Assembly (NCBI GenBank): GCA_022578965.1
Contig: MU400564.1
Span: forward strand, 124,001-188,000
Source of the DNA: Xylaria sp. FL1777
Lineage: Eukaryota; Ascomycota; Sordariomycetes; Xylariales; Xylariaceae
Direction: 5' to 3'
Length of the DNA stretch: 64,000 nt
The translations under genes were made by a program, and so were the position numbers. A model generated the notes under the pieces. The model did no database searches. It was not told the origin of the DNA and saw only the letters and a program-made list of their open reading frames with translations. Position 1 is the stretch's first letter; the number at the start of each line of letters is the position of its first letter. This document shows positions 36,686-48,361 of the stretch, piece after piece.

Positions 36686-37642
36686 ATGTTATTTATCATA
36701 GCTCTTCTCAGATCGGCAGCCTACGCTGCGGCCGCTTGCTCTCTCCCCTCGACGTACAAGTGGACATCGACAGGCGCGCTAGCTAATCCAAAGTCGGGCT
36801 GGGTCGCTCTCAAGGATTTCACCCACGTCCCTTACAACGGCCAGCATCTGGTATATGGAACAACCCACGATCCTGGATCGTCGTGGGGCTCAATGAGCTT
36901 CGGCCTCTTCTCAGACTGGCCAAGCATGAGTTCGGCGAGTCAGACTGGCATGAGCGGGTCTACTGTTGCGCCTACGCTGTTCTATTTCGCCCCGAAAAGT
37001 ATCTGGGTGCTCGCCTATCAATGGGGTCCCACCACGTTCTCCTATAAGACATCCAGCGACCCTACTAATACAAATGGATGGTCCTCTGCTCAGCCTCTTT
37101 TCACCGGTACCATTTCAGGCTCTAGCACGGGCGCAATTGACCAGACTCTTATCGGTGACAGCTCAAATATGTATCTATTCTTTGCAGGAGACAATGGCAA
37201 AATCTATCGGGCTAGCATGCCAATCGGGAATTTCCCAGGCAACTTCGGCACAGCTTCAACTGTCGTTCTGAGCGATTCGACTAACAACCTATTTGAAGCG
37301 GTCCAGGTCTACACCGTTTCCGGCCAAAACCAGTACTTGATGATTGTGGAATCAATCGGAGCGAACGGGCGGTATTTCCGTTCCTTCACGGCGACAAGTC
37401 TGAGCGGTTCATGGACCCCACAGGCGACATCTGAGAGCGCACCCTTTGCCGGCAAGGCGAACAGCGGCGCCTCTTGGACCAACGATATTAGCCATGGCGA
37501 CCTAATCCGCAGCAACGCTGATCAGACAATGACGATTGATCCGTGCAATCTGCAATTGCTTTACCAAGGGAGAGCCACGAGCTCCGGTGGCACTTACGGT
37601 CAATTGCCGTACCGGCCAGGCGTGTTGACTTTAGCAGTCTAG
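36686..37642 (+). CDS. Secreted GH62 alpha-L-arabinofuranosidase
   Basis: Removes arabinose side chains from arabinoxylan during plant cell-wall breakdown. A single exon of 318 aa with an N-terminal signal peptide ([18 protein letters not shown]) and no carbohydrate-binding module. Sequence blocks are those of GH62: [20 protein letters not shown] (D44 right after it is the expected catalytic base), then [17 protein letters not shown], then AIDQTLIGD (Asp152, expected pKa modulator), then NLFEAVQVY (Glu204, expected catalytic acid). The assignment of the three acidic residues follows the family. It lies in the AT-rich interval with no other carbohydrate-active gene nearby. Confidence 0.94.
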   Translation: MLFIIALLRSAAYAAAACSLPSTYKWTSTGALANPKSGWVALKDFTHVPYNGQHLVYGTTHDPGSSWGSMSFGLFSDWPSMSSASQTGMSGSTVAPTLFYFAPKSIWVLAYQWGPTTFSYKTSSDPTNTNGWSSAQPLFTGTISGSSTGAIDQTLIGDSSNMYLFFAGDNGKIYRASMPIGNFPGNFGTASTVVLSDSTNNLFEAVQVYTVSGQNQYLMIVESIGANGRYFRSFTATSLSGSWTPQATSESAPFAGKANSGASWTNDISHGDLIRSNADQTMTIDPCNLQLLYQGRATSSGGTYGQLPYRPGVLTLAV

Positions 37643-38256
37643 ATGGTTTATAGCGCAGAACTCGATCTTTAATGTGATAGGTTGAATGGCGGGAGGTGTT
37701 CAATACAACGGGTAAAGCTGGAGCGCAAGTATAAAGTACATTGGACTAGGAGTTCCTGTCGCAAACCTCATACAAAGGGTCTTTGTATATACTTAGCCTA
37801 GATTCGCCTACGAAAAGAGAGATCGTCATACGACAAGTGTTCAAGACCTACCACAACGTAGGGGATCGTGTGAGAACCCTAATTACTGATTTCCTAATAA
37901 TTTTGCCGCATAAGTATTAATACTATGTGTATATCAGGGTTATGTTGATTGATGGGATGAAATCGGAGAGAGAGTTATTAGTCATACCTTAATGCTGAAA
38001 TCATTGATTATGTTGGAGACTGAAGCTTAAGATCAATTGTAAAGTAATAGTAAGGCCCTTTAATAGATTGTAACCGCGGATTACTAGTAGAACTTTTAAC
38101 TTCTAGCTAGTTGTATTATATAGTTCCCATTATAGCCATTATTATATCCGATGCTCGTAAATACTAGCCCTGGGATGTAAGTGATTTTGTTTATTACGGT
38201 TTGACTGTTAGCACGTGAAGTGGTGTGCTGAACGGGTAAGGTGAGGGTGAGCCGCG
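37643..38256. other. AT-rich spacer
   Basis: About 600 bp of AT-rich DNA between GH62 and the methionyl-tRNA synthetase remnant. I looked here for the missing N-terminal half of the synthetase and did not find it. Confidence 0.5.
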
Positions 38257-39198
38257 TATTGTTACACGGATGAATGGGAAAAGTGGTGGCGTAATCCTTA
38301 GGATGTTCAACTATACCAGTTCCTCGGGAAAGACAACGTGGTTTTTCACTCCGTCATCTTCCCTGCCACCCAAATTGGCACTGGTGATGTTTGGACGATG
38401 CTTCGCTACCTTTCAACAACAGATTACTTGACTTACGAAGGCGGAAAGTTCTCTAAGTCGCGTGGTGTTGGGGTATTCGGGGACTCAGCTCAGAAAACCG
38501 GTGTTCCTTCGGATATTTGGCGCTTCTTTCTGCTCTATCATCGCCCAGAAACTGGTGACAGCGAATTCACTTGGGACACGTTTATTAGTGCGAATAATAA
38601 CCTCCTCCTTAATAATTTAGGCAATTTTATTAGCCGCGTTCTCAAATTTGTCAACTCGCGGTATAATAACGTACCAAACTGGTCCGAGTACACTGAACCG
38701 TCTTTCGTTGGATGGAAAAATGAGATCAATAGACTTCTCACCCAATACATACAGGAGCTCGAAGCTGTTAAGCTCCGCGCTGGCCTGCTCACTGTTCTTC
38801 TCATTTCGCAACAAGGAAACTCTTTCCTCCAAGCGAACAAGCTAAGCAATGCCCTCTACGAAGAAGAACCTTCTAAATGCGCGGCGGTTGTTGGTCTAGC
38901 CATCAACCTGGTTCATCTTATTGCTTCTGTCATCGCGCCGTTCATGCCAAAAACAGCAAAGATGATAAACACACAGTTGCGTGCGAGTCCACTCCCAATA
39001 TTGGATCGTTGGAATGCAGACTCGATTCGACCGGGCCATGAAATCAGCAAGGCAGAACACTTGTTCAGTCGCATTCCCCCAGAGAAAGCACAGGAATGGC
39101 GAACGATGTTTGGCAGTGAAGAAGCAAAGAAGCTCAGGGAGGAAGAGGCCGCGATGAAAGCCAGGAAGAAAGCCGAGAGAGCTCCCAAGACTAGATGA
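38257..39198 (+). pseudogene. 5'-truncated methionyl-tRNA synthetase with an in-frame stop
   Basis: Homology to cytoplasmic MetRS begins near 38257 (YTDEWEKWWRNP), meets TAG at 38299-38301 where the family has Glu, and resumes at once with DVQLYQFLGKDNVVFHSVIF. It then runs open for 298 codons to TGA. The kept part has the KMSKS-type loop KFSKSRGVGVFG, the anticodon-binding helices (NNLGNFISRVLKFVNSRYN) and a short charged tail. The N-terminal part of the Rossmann fold with the HIGH motif is absent; upstream lies AT-rich DNA and then GH62. Translation from Met codon 38398 would give about 266 residues that cannot be a working synthetase. Alternatively CCTTAG is an intron acceptor, but the matching residues before it argue for read-through homology. 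The uninterrupted downstream frame suggests a recent copy or a kept fragment. Confidence 0.85.
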
Positions 39199-40259
39199 TT
39201 ATCTAGGAGTCACGAGTACCGCGCCTGGGGTATAGAACTTGGGTAAATTTGGCTTCCTGGGGTGCTTTGCTTACTGCGTATGACCGGACTAGTTCGAATA
39301 TCGTACCAGTCCCCCTATGAGAAGCAAGGCGCTTGCATAATGAGCGGCGCCCGCCTAGCAAAGGAAAAGAGAACAAGCCTGGTAACATCTAAATGAAAGG
39401 GAGAACAGAAAGAAGGTGCATAAAAATATAAAACGGATGGCATAAATGATGCATAAATGTAGCTCCTCAGTCACCTGACTGACAAGCCGAGCCTGAGAAG
39501 AAGCGTTTGAATGCGCTAAGCCCAATTTGTTGCATTCTTGGCATTTAGTAAAAGCTACATAGGTTAGAACCTACCTAGATTGGGTAAGTAGGTAGCGTAG
39601 GTACATATGTATGCGTATACATGGTTGATCGACATACACACGATTGCAATCTCGAAAGTGAATTTCCACACCATCACCACCATCCATCCATCCACCTACT
39701 GTTCCACCTACGCATACGCATACCTGCCGACCCGTTAATATACGCGATACCGCTTCCTCACTCCTTCATTCCGTCACCAACTTCGCTGACCTGCATTTGT
39801 TGCATCACGCTGTAGTAATCCGAACAGCATTTCTCTTTTCTGTTTGGTTTTTGCTTGTTCTTTCTTCTACGACTTCTTTTGTTGCTCATTTTAGCATATC
39901 ACACATACCATACCGCACATACTGCACGCACATACTGCACACGTATACCTAACCTGCACGTAATCTAGCAGAACTGCATTTTTGCTATAGCCATACCTAC
40001 TTGATCTGCGATGAACCTCCAAGCTGCCCGTGGAAAGAGAGAGAGATTACCTGGCCCAACACAAAGACAGTCGGACCGCTTTTGATCCTAGTGGCGACAC
40101 TTTTTGTTGTTAGAATTTGTAAACCTACCTCGTGTCACCTTCGTATATGCTCTCTCTGGCTTGACAACATCGCGGCGACAGCGACAGCGACAGCGACAAA
40201 CCCACAGCCATCACTACTAATCTCCATTTTCGACATCTCAATTCATCGACCATCTCGCC
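39199..40259. other. Intergenic region upstream of the Red1-like gene
   Basis: Contains TACCTAGATTGGGTAAGTAGG-type repeats near 39570-39600 and four GCGACA hexamers at 40175-40198. These are probably part of the promoter and leader of the next gene. A 64-codon frame at 39621 has low-complexity His/Pro content and is not supported as a gene. Confidence 0.5.
40175..40198. repeat. GCGACA hexamer, four copies
   Basis: Perfect tandem hexamers about 60 bp before the start codon of the Red1-like gene. Confidence 0.9.
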
Positions 40260-43200
40260 ATGGCCGACAATCCGCACGGATATGGCCACTATATCAGCCA
40301 CTATTCTCCTCGTCCTCCCTTGTTCCCTCCCATATCGAGCTCATCGAGCACACAACCGCCCTACTCCTATCCAACCCCTCGAGCTGGAGCCATGCCACCT
40401 GCGACCTACACGGCATCTCAGAGCGCGTACGACCACAACTCAAATAGGATACCCGGACTGGGGCTTGGTGGATCGCAGATGCCTCTGCCTACGTCTTTCT
40501 CGCCCAGCGCTCCCTTGCCATGGCCGGCGCAGGGGCACAACCCACAGACGAACACGTTATTCCAGAGCCGGCAACCGCCTCCTGCCTCGCTTAAACCGCA
40601 GCAGCCACATCCGGCCTACCAACAATCACACAATCCTCTTGAGGAGGGCGAACTGAGTGAAGGCGAGTTCGAGGATCTCTATGAACCCAAGGGCTTGGCC
40701 GACGATCCCCAAGGCGCTCGGCAAGTCGCACCTCAGAATAAACCTAGCCGACCCTCCGACAACTTGGATAGTCGTAACGGCAGTATTGGAGACGCTGATG
40801 TCGATGGATCTTCCATATATGATCCCCATGACCCCCATGTTATTCAAGACGAGGGTGTTCAAGCGACGCCAACCAATTTGTCCGGCGTAGAGCAAGAGGA
40901 CCCTCCGGATGACGATTGGGAGCCGTCGTACCCAGATCGAGAACGGTCTGGGTCATACTCGCCATATCTGTCCCCTAGAGAGGTTCACCGCAAAGTTTCT
41001 CTCGCCAAGGTTGCAGCTCGTGAGACGCAAGGTATGTAAATTCAAATGTTAAATGAGGATATGGAACTAAATACTCCAGATACCGACCGAGTCCAGTCCT
41101 CCCAATCTATGCACCAGACCGGTGTACCTTTGCCTGCAACATCTAGTACCGCGCTCCTGCCTAACGGCACCACACTCGTCACCTCAGGTACCAACAGCAA
41201 CCCGGTCCTAACTTCAGCTTCCGAGCACGGACCTCATTTTAGCGGCTCCTTGCTACTTCGATCACCCCTAGAAGCAAAGAAGAAAGCCCAAGAGGCGATT
41301 TTGGGCTTGTGGCCGTTGAAGGTTCGATACCAGGACTATATTGACGAGGGGGTTGATCCGACTGTGGTAAAGGCTCTTTTTAAGGACCTAGGATTGGATG
41401 TACCCATTGCGAAGACTATTACGGCCCCATCTAACACTATGAGTGATGCGCAATCAATACCTGCGAAAGCGACTCCTACATCTGAGCTATCGCATAAGCC
41501 ACAGAGCCTGAGGACGCGTAAGATGCAGGTACCACCTTTAGATCCCAAACAACCCGACAATAAGGATGAGAAAAGTAAAGGTAGCGATAACAAAGTAGCA
41601 GAGAAGTCTGCTGCTGAGGAACGCAAGGATAAGATTGCACGCAAGCTTGCTGCAATGGCGCAGAAGACGACAACCGCACAGCCTCCGGCACACGATGCAT
41701 TAGTGCCTACATCTGCGTCTGTGCCTGGTCCAACTCCTGCGCCTGTCCCTATTTCGGCTACGTCACTGGCTTCGGCTCCAGCCGCAGTTCCAGCTCCAGT
41801 TCCCGCCTCGATTCCCGCTCCAGCTCCCGCCTCAGTTCCCGCTCCAGTCCCGGCTTCAGCTTCCATTGGGGTTGTTGCCTCGGTAGGAACAAAGTCGGAT
41901 GCTATAAGTATGCCGTTGGCTGTTCCCAAAACCAGAGCCGAAAATAATGCAATCCTACAACAGAAGCTCGCTGCACTGAAAAAGCAACAGGCTCAGTTAG
42001 CAGCTGACAAAGCGCGAGCAGCTTCTAACGAAAGCACCACTACATCGTCTCCCGCGGCGGCAGACTCTAATTCACTTGATATAGACCGCAACGGTGATTC
42101 TACGCCCAAGGAGCGGTCTACTGTTTCCACCCAACAAAGTTCAAACCAACAAAATTCACCTCACGAGCCCCAAGGCAATCCCATTGAGGAGGGCATTCCT
42201 GGGTTGTCCTTCTCATCACTAGCCTTTTATCAACCCTCAGTAGGGTCCGCCAGAAGCTTAAAGCGGCCGGTCGCTTCTGATTTTGACAATTATACACCTC
42301 GTCTCGAGTCACTAAAACGCACTCGAACTGATGAGCGGTTGGTTATCGATGTTAGTGATGACGAGGATGTAGAGATGGACATAGGCTCTCCTACAGATGA
42401 GCTCCCACCTTCGTTGGATTCTAGCACCACGCCTGCTCGCCAGGCACCAAGCTCATTCCCACCACTCTCTGATGGACCAAATCGACGACAACGAGAAAGT
42501 CCGGCCTCAAGCTCAGCTCCTACGCCTCCAGTTCGTGGAGCCAGGATTGATCTGCTACATAAACGAATTGAAGAAACAAAACGACTAATAGCTGAGGCCG
42601 AGGCAAAGAAGGCTGCAAAGAAGGCAACAACCCAGTTATCGCCCCAGCCTTCAAGTCCGGCTCCGCTGCAACCAGTCAGTCTGCCAAAGGTCAATGAGAA
42701 CAAAGCGAAGGACAACAGGGCTATCAACCAGAGACGCGATCGGATCGCGAGCTACGAGCTGCCTCGTGTTACCGCCACCCTTAAGGAAAAGCAGGATAGG
42801 CTAAGGTTAATCGTTGCTGAAGCTGCACGACTCGAACTTGAGGTTCAGGCGAGTTTAGATGAGGAACACAAGCTTAAAACGGAGATGGAATATTTGGTTG
42901 ATCCTTCTACAAGAATTTCTCCTGAACCAGACGAACAACGACCACAGTCGACAGATGGTAAGTATCCTGGGTTAGAGCTGCGACTATCCCCGCGGCCGGC
43001 TCACCTGCACACAGCTTCACCTCATCCAGCACCAGTTATAGCTTCCGACGGCCAGCCAAATGCCCAAGAAGAGCGCTTAGTTGAGCCACAACTATCTCAC
43101 AATCTCCAGTCATCCTTGCCTGGTGCCAACGGAGATGTAGACACCGAGCTAAACAACGACGAAGCACTCCAGGCAGCCATCTTCATCGACAACACTCATG

Positions 43201-44471
43201 CTACAGATATCCAAATGGCTGACGCAGAGTTGCCGACTTCTGCCACTGCCGCTGCCGACAATTCGCCTGTTGTCAGTGAGACAAAGCTTGGTGATGCCTC
43301 GCCGCTCTCTCTAGAGATCGGTGGCCCGGCCCAGCCGTTTGTAGCTGAAGCGGAGCAAGAGACGGAACAGGACGGTTCCGCTGATATAGATATTGAGGCT
43401 GAATCCATATCCGAGTCAGCGCTTCCAGCTGCGAGTAAACCCTCTAGTGAACCAGATGATGGATCTAGCGAGTCCGATGTGTCGATGCAACAATCTGCAC
43501 CAGAGCTATCCCAAAGCGATGATGAGCCGTATGAACCCACATCGGCTGAGATATCTAATTCTCATGGTATTCAGAAGGACAGACATAATAGTGCAGAAGT
43601 AATTAAGCCCCTACTTTTCTAAGGTATATTCACTTACCACAAGACAGGTTGTTGATGACGTTTTGGAGGAGCCAAACCCGAATCACATATCGATAGACCG
43701 GAATCATCAAGAATCGGAAAACACAAGCAATGAAGTAAAAAACCGCTCCTGTGAGGAGCCCCTCCTACTGACTACCTCGCAGGACGTTCAAAACAACCAG
43801 GCGCCTTTGGAGGACTTACTCTCCTACAAGAGTCCACTTTCATATTTTCGTGCCTATAGGTTCCACCCAAAATACTTTGAGGAAGTTTCAGGTGGCCTAA
43901 AGTCCATGACCTTTAGTGCGAAGATTGACCCCATGCGGGAAGTGTGCCCCCAAGTACTTATTGGAGAGCCTTGCCCCAAAGGTTCCAATTGCGAGTATCA
44001 GCATTTTGATTCCATGGTCCTCCCGGGTGAGTCTGCGACCATTATCTATTTTTACCCTCTCAACCGAACCCGCTCTCCGGAACCAACCCCTCCTTGGATT
44101 ACTGACTTCATGGTGTGTTGCTCTAGATGCCGAGATCATTACGCAGCTCGGCTCTGCGGACATGTTTGTCGGAGAGACGAGGACCAGGTTCATTGAAGGA
44201 CTCAAAAGAGTACTCAATGAGCTCAAAGCCAACCGGGTCAAAGACTTTGATCGTATCACCAAGGCCATCGTTAAGCACAGGCAGGATTTCCTCGGTGACA
44301 AAACCAAAGTCCTGGCTTTGGATTCTAGCGCCACACAGGTAACCTCGTAGTATGCTTACAGACAGCTTTGTTATAGTCGCGCAGATGCGCGGATTTTCTA
44401 CCTCGTAGTAATACCCCCCTTTTCCGCATATTTGACAGCGGCCTCCTCGTACGGCGAGGTCTGTGCTATAA
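40260..44471 (+). CDS. Red1/ZFC3H1-like C3H1 zinc-finger protein
   Basis: Family members such as fission yeast Red1 and human ZFC3H1 form the scaffold that feeds nuclear RNAs to the exosome (MTREC/PAXT). Exons: 40260..41031, 41080..43598, 43648..44026, 44127..44338 and 44439..44471, giving 1,304 aa. The N-terminal two thirds are disordered and Pro/Ser-rich, with EEGELSEGEFEDLYE and a Pro/Ala/Val repeat coded near 41710-41870. Helical segments with Lys/Ala repeats follow. The diagnostic part is near the C-terminus: SPLSYFRAYRFHPKYFEEV, then a C-x8-C-x5-C-x3-H finger (CPQVLIGEPCPKGSNCEYQH). A helical block after it is LGSADMFVGETRTRFIEGL. The last 33-nt exon is uncertain; reading through its donor ends three codons later instead. 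A 57-nt stop-free stretch at 42958-43014 has splice-site borders and may be an optional intron. Confidence 0.75.
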
Positions 44472-45353
44472 GCACTAGCTTTGATAGCCGGGTCGCTTCC
44501 AACTTCCAAGGCAACAGCATGATTGCTTTACGGCGTTGTGGAAGGGGCCTCAATCAAGGGCTCGCGGAGTCGGCGTCTTGTTTTACTGGAATGGACGATA
44601 CCCCGTTCGCATTTGATGCTACACGTGGACCAGGCCACAGGTCACTTAGTGGAGTAAGACCGACATACTATGGTGGTGGTTGAAGAGGCTGCATATTTGC
44701 AGAAAAGAGAAGGGCATAATATAGTGTGTACATGAGAACAAGAGAAGCAGGTGTAACAGGCCAGAACGCCATATCATACCTTGACAGGAACTTGCTCAAG
44801 AAGATGAGCAGTCCTCCCGCACGCTTCGTAGGGTTATATCATAATATGTGAAGTAGATGGCTGGTGAGCCGGCCGTAGCCAAATGCAAATCCTTTGGTTA
44901 AATTAGATACATCCTCGTCGCGAAGTTAATTTTAGTGAATTAGTAAATGTGTAGCGGGTTAGTCGGCCTGTATCAGGTTCTACATACCTACCTCGTTCAA
45001 TGATAAGCAGGAGAGGTAGATACAGTGCGTTTTTACAGACCTCGCATTATACATACTGTATTGCTTTATGTATTGGTTCGCGATGAACGACGTCATTACT
45101 ACTTCATCGTGGTTGGAACACCCAACTTGAAGCTTCTAACTGTCAACATTACATAAACTGTATTCTTCCAACAATGGATCCGACGAGTCTTCCCCGACTC
45201 AGCTACGTAGGACGTAACGCCGTCCACCACCCCCTTTCGATTAATATTGCCACGATAGAAGCTGTCTTGTTTACGTGCCACTACTTCACGTAGATACAGA
45301 ACACCACACTACATGTATGTTGTTGTGCTGCCGGACGGCCACCCACATCCATT
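44472..45353. other. Intergenic region
   Basis: The 3' flank of the Red1-like gene and promoter of the next gene. The frame at 44432-44683 lacks conserved features. Nothing else recognised. Confidence 0.5.
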
Positions 45354-47579
45354 ATGTTCTCATCATGTTTTGGGCTGAGAAAGGACGATACGGATCCCGA
45401 GCAACAGCCACTCCTCCCACAATATGAGCAGGACACGCACTTGCAGCAGGAGCTCACGCGGAAGCTTCACAGCTATCAGATGTGCCGTGCCCTGTCGAGG
45501 GGATACATGCCCAGCACCAAGCAGACTGTCGTCAATCTTCGCACGCTGCTGGCGAGCGATGTACTAAACCCGGACAATCCCGATCTGTCGGGCTCTGGCC
45601 GAAGGCTGGCGCGCTTGACTAAGCAGTGGCTTCAGCAGTTCATTGTCCTCTTGAACAACAAGAACAGCAAGGACCAGCTTCAGGATCTGATCTGGTTCCT
45701 CGCGAAGAGTAGGGTATCCGTAGACGTCGACGATCTCAGCACGCGGGCGAAGAACGCCAAGACCAAAGCTGATACTGCCGCCGCCTACCAGAGCCTGCGT
45801 ACTGTCGGCTCTTTGCTTCTCACCAACCCTGAATTCCGCACTTTTCTCGGAGACCTCACTGTTGTTGGTAGACAGGTCTTTTCAGACTCGGCATTTGCGT
45901 TGCGTGACGCCGCCGAGGAAGCTGGGAAGCAGCTCAAACCATCACCTGAAGCGCAGGATGGTATCATACACCAAGACGCTAACGGCCAACCACCTTCTGC
46001 TAATAAGCTTGAACACGAGGTTCAGAACGTCGCCAAAGTCGTTGCGAACAGTGGCGGCGATGTTGCGAGTGCAGCTATTGAGAGCGCCAGGGACAAGATC
46101 TCTGGGGAAGAGGGGCAGGTACTCTTAAAGCGTCTCCAGACGACCATTCTGAATCTGAGAAAGCGCAAGGATTATTCTGATTCAGTATCAACTCTGACGC
46201 TCTTAGTGAAGCGATACGCTCTGGTATATTCACGTGCTGCCGAAGAGATTGTGGAGACAGCTCATGTCGACGTCACCGAGAATCGAGAGACCGATCGTGC
46301 CTTGACCAACCTCTGGGAGTTTGTCAGGAACTTTGGTGACGCAAAGGAATGGGACAGGTGCAAGGAGCTTCTCCAAAAGGTCATCAGCCATAAAGATCGA
46401 GATCCCGAGTTCGAGGACCTGATGCAGCAGGTGGGAGACAGTTTACAAAAGTTCCTCACGGACCCTGATTTCTTCAGTAACGCCGCTGAGAAGATCCGAA
46501 GTCTCAGGGAAAAAAGCCAGCAAATCGGGTCCGAGAGCAGCCTGAGACACGACGTTGACGAGCTTCTGCAACAACTATCCATCACATTGCAGAGCGTCCT
46601 GAAGGATCCCGACGTCCATAACCTCGTGACAACCACCCTTCGCATATTCAGCATTCTATCCCCGTCTGGTTCTGTCGTCAACCCAGAATTGGCTCAAGAC
46701 TCATTCAACGTCTTCCTTCCACTGCTAATTAACGCCATCCAATACATCCCCATTCCTCGCTTGGAGATCAGCACACCGGCCATCGATCTACTACTAGAGA
46801 ACCTCATCATTGAACCCGGCAAAACCGTGAACAACACCTCATTCTTTCCGTACCGGCTCAAGATCGAGACGTACAACGACGTAGAAATCCGCAAGGCGCG
46901 CTTCAGGACCAGCGCAAGCAGCAAGCATCTGATGCTCATCAAGATCGACGGGCTCTCCGCGCGCGCCGACGAGGTGGGCTTCTGGCTGCGCGCGCACAGC
47001 GGGCTCTTCCGGCTCGCGGACGAGGGCATCGCCAACATCGCGCTGGACGAGCACGGCGTCGACATCCACCTCGAGGCGGAGATCTGCCGCGAGCGCCTGG
47101 AGCAGATCCTCACGCTCCGCGCCGTGCGCGTGCGCGTGCACAAGCTGAACTACAAGCTCAAGAAGTCCCGGTTCTCGTGGCTGGGCTGGCTCATCAGACC
47201 GCTCCTGCGGCCCCTGCTCAAGGCCACGATGGAGGCGCAGCTGGCCAAGGCCATCGCCGACCTCCTCCACGCCGGCAACCGCGAGCTGCTGTACGCCCGC
47301 GAGCGCCTCCGCGCCACGAGGATCGCCGGCCCCGACGACCTGTGGACCTTCCTCAGGGCCGTGGCCGCGCGCCTCGTGCCCGAGGAGGATCCCGACCTCC
47401 ACCTGCGCGTCGGACTCGATCAGCCCGGCAGGGGCGTCTTCAGGGGCGTGTATGCCCCCGGGAGCGTCGTCAGGATCTGGCATGATCAGGCGGAGATGGC
47501 GGGCGATAGGGTCGAGCAATTCGAGGCTGAGGGCTGGAGGAACGACGTCTTCGATACGCATGTGCGGAACTCGACTTAA
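45354..47579 (+). CDS. HAM1-like protein with BPI/TULIP-type lipid-binding region
   Basis: A single exon of 741 aa. I recognise it as a fungal HAM1-type protein: a helical N-terminal part (QQELTRKLHSYQMCRALSRG, then LARLTKQWLQQFIVLLNNK) followed by a C-terminal part resembling BPI/LBP-like lipid-transfer folds. That part includes IPIPRLEISTPAIDLLLENL, then DEVGFWLRAHSGLFRLADEG, then VHKLNYKLKKSRFSWLGWLI. Hydrophobic-phosphate binding is inferred from the fold, not shown. No signal peptide or membrane helix is seen. The last ~650 bp are much more GC-rich (GCG, CGC and CTC codons) than the first 1.5 kb, though the reading frame and conserved blocks continue smoothly. The true cellular role is unknown to me. 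Confidence 0.7.
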   Translation: MFSSCFGLRKDDTDPEQQPLLPQYEQDTHLQQELTRKLHSYQMCRALSRGYMPSTKQTVVNLRTLLASDVLNPDNPDLSGSGRRLARLTKQWLQQFIVLLNNKNSKDQLQDLIWFLAKSRVSVDVDDLSTRAKNAKTKADTAAAYQSLRTVGSLLLTNPEFRTFLGDLTVVGRQVFSDSAFALRDAAEEAGKQLKPSPEAQDGIIHQDANGQPPSANKLEHEVQNVAKVVANSGGDVASAAIESARDKISGEEGQVLLKRLQTTILNLRKRKDYSDSVSTLTLLVKRYALVYSRAAEEIVETAHVDVTENRETDRALTNLWEFVRNFGDAKEWDRCKELLQKVISHKDRDPEFEDLMQQVGDSLQKFLTDPDFFSNAAEKIRSLREKSQQIGSESSLRHDVDELLQQLSITLQSVLKDPDVHNLVTTTLRIFSILSPSGSVVNPELAQDSFNVFLPLLINAIQYIPIPRLEISTPAIDLLLENLIIEPGKTVNNTSFFPYRLKIETYNDVEIRKARFRTSASSKHLMLIKIDGLSARADEVGFWLRAHSGLFRLADEGIANIALDEHGVDIHLEAEICRERLEQILTLRAVRVRVHKLNYKLKKSRFSWLGWLIRPLLRPLLKATMEAQLAKAIADLLHAGNRELLYARERLRATRIAGPDDLWTFLRAVAARLVPEEDPDLHLRVGLDQPGRGVFRGVYAPGSVVRIWHDQAEMAGDRVEQFEAEGWRNDVFDTHVRNST

Positions 47580-48361
47580 CGCCGCGTTTTCATTCCATTC
47601 CATTCCATTCCATTTCGTATCGTATCGTATCGTTTCGTTTCGGTTTGTTTGTGAGAGCGCGGCGCTCTACTATGTGACGTAGTCTCAACGCCACTACAGT
47701 TTGTATCGTCGCGAAAACCAAGGAGTTAATTTGGTGGTGTTTAGTGATCGAGGACATGGTTCCCTTTTTGACGGGTCTAATGGGTTGGTTGCTCCTAAGT
47801 ATGACAATGTCTTAATACGGCCATCAAGGAGTCGGGCGTGTTTGATACTGGGGTTTGAAGGCTGTACGGATTAGTTGATGGGATTGCAAATTAATGAGAA
47901 TAGCCCTTTCTTCAAATGAAATATTTAATGTCTACCTGTTGTAAAGCTGCTTTGTTATAGATATTGTAGGGTACTGATAATAGTTAAATGGCCGGTCTAT
48001 ATACCTTGGTAGGACAAGTTATGACTCGTGAGGAGTTGAATATCGATGACTATGTTAGGCTGTTGAAGGTAATTTTGCTTGCATTGTAAGGAAAGAGATA
48101 TAGAGCAAATCATGTGGTTATAGGTATATTTTAGATACGATGCCTATTTGTCTCTATTGTGATATCCAAGCAAAGCGACTCTGTATGAAAATGTAGCACC
48201 GTTAACATTGGAATTTCATAGACGCCGGTACTCCATGTTTTGCTCTGCCGTACAAAATGCTATGCGCCTGAACCTTGCTATCTGCTAGGTTTCATGTGTG
48301 TTTTTTTGGTACAATTGTCTAATCACACTGAAAGATTTTAGGGATACATTTTTGCCGTTAG
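47580..48361. other. Convergent intergenic region with pentamer repeats
   Basis: The 3' flanks of the HAM1-like gene (+) and the lipase gene (-). A CATTC-type pentamer run (47591-47615) passes into CGTAT and CGTTT pentamers (47616-47640). The rest is AT-rich with no coding frame. Confidence 0.7.
47591..47640. repeat. Compound pentanucleotide microsatellite
   Basis: Four to five CATTC units, then three CGTAT and two CGTTT units, starting 12 bp after the HAM1-like stop codon. Confidence 0.85.

Noticed and set aside
41336..41929. 197-codon Ala/Gly/Thr repeat frame on the minus strand
   Set aside because: Mirror of the Pro/Ala/Val repeat in the Red1-like protein.
46839..47603. 254-codon frame on the minus strand over the HAM1-like gene
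   Set aside because: Arises from the GC-rich 3' part, where stops are rare in all frames; no recognisable protein.
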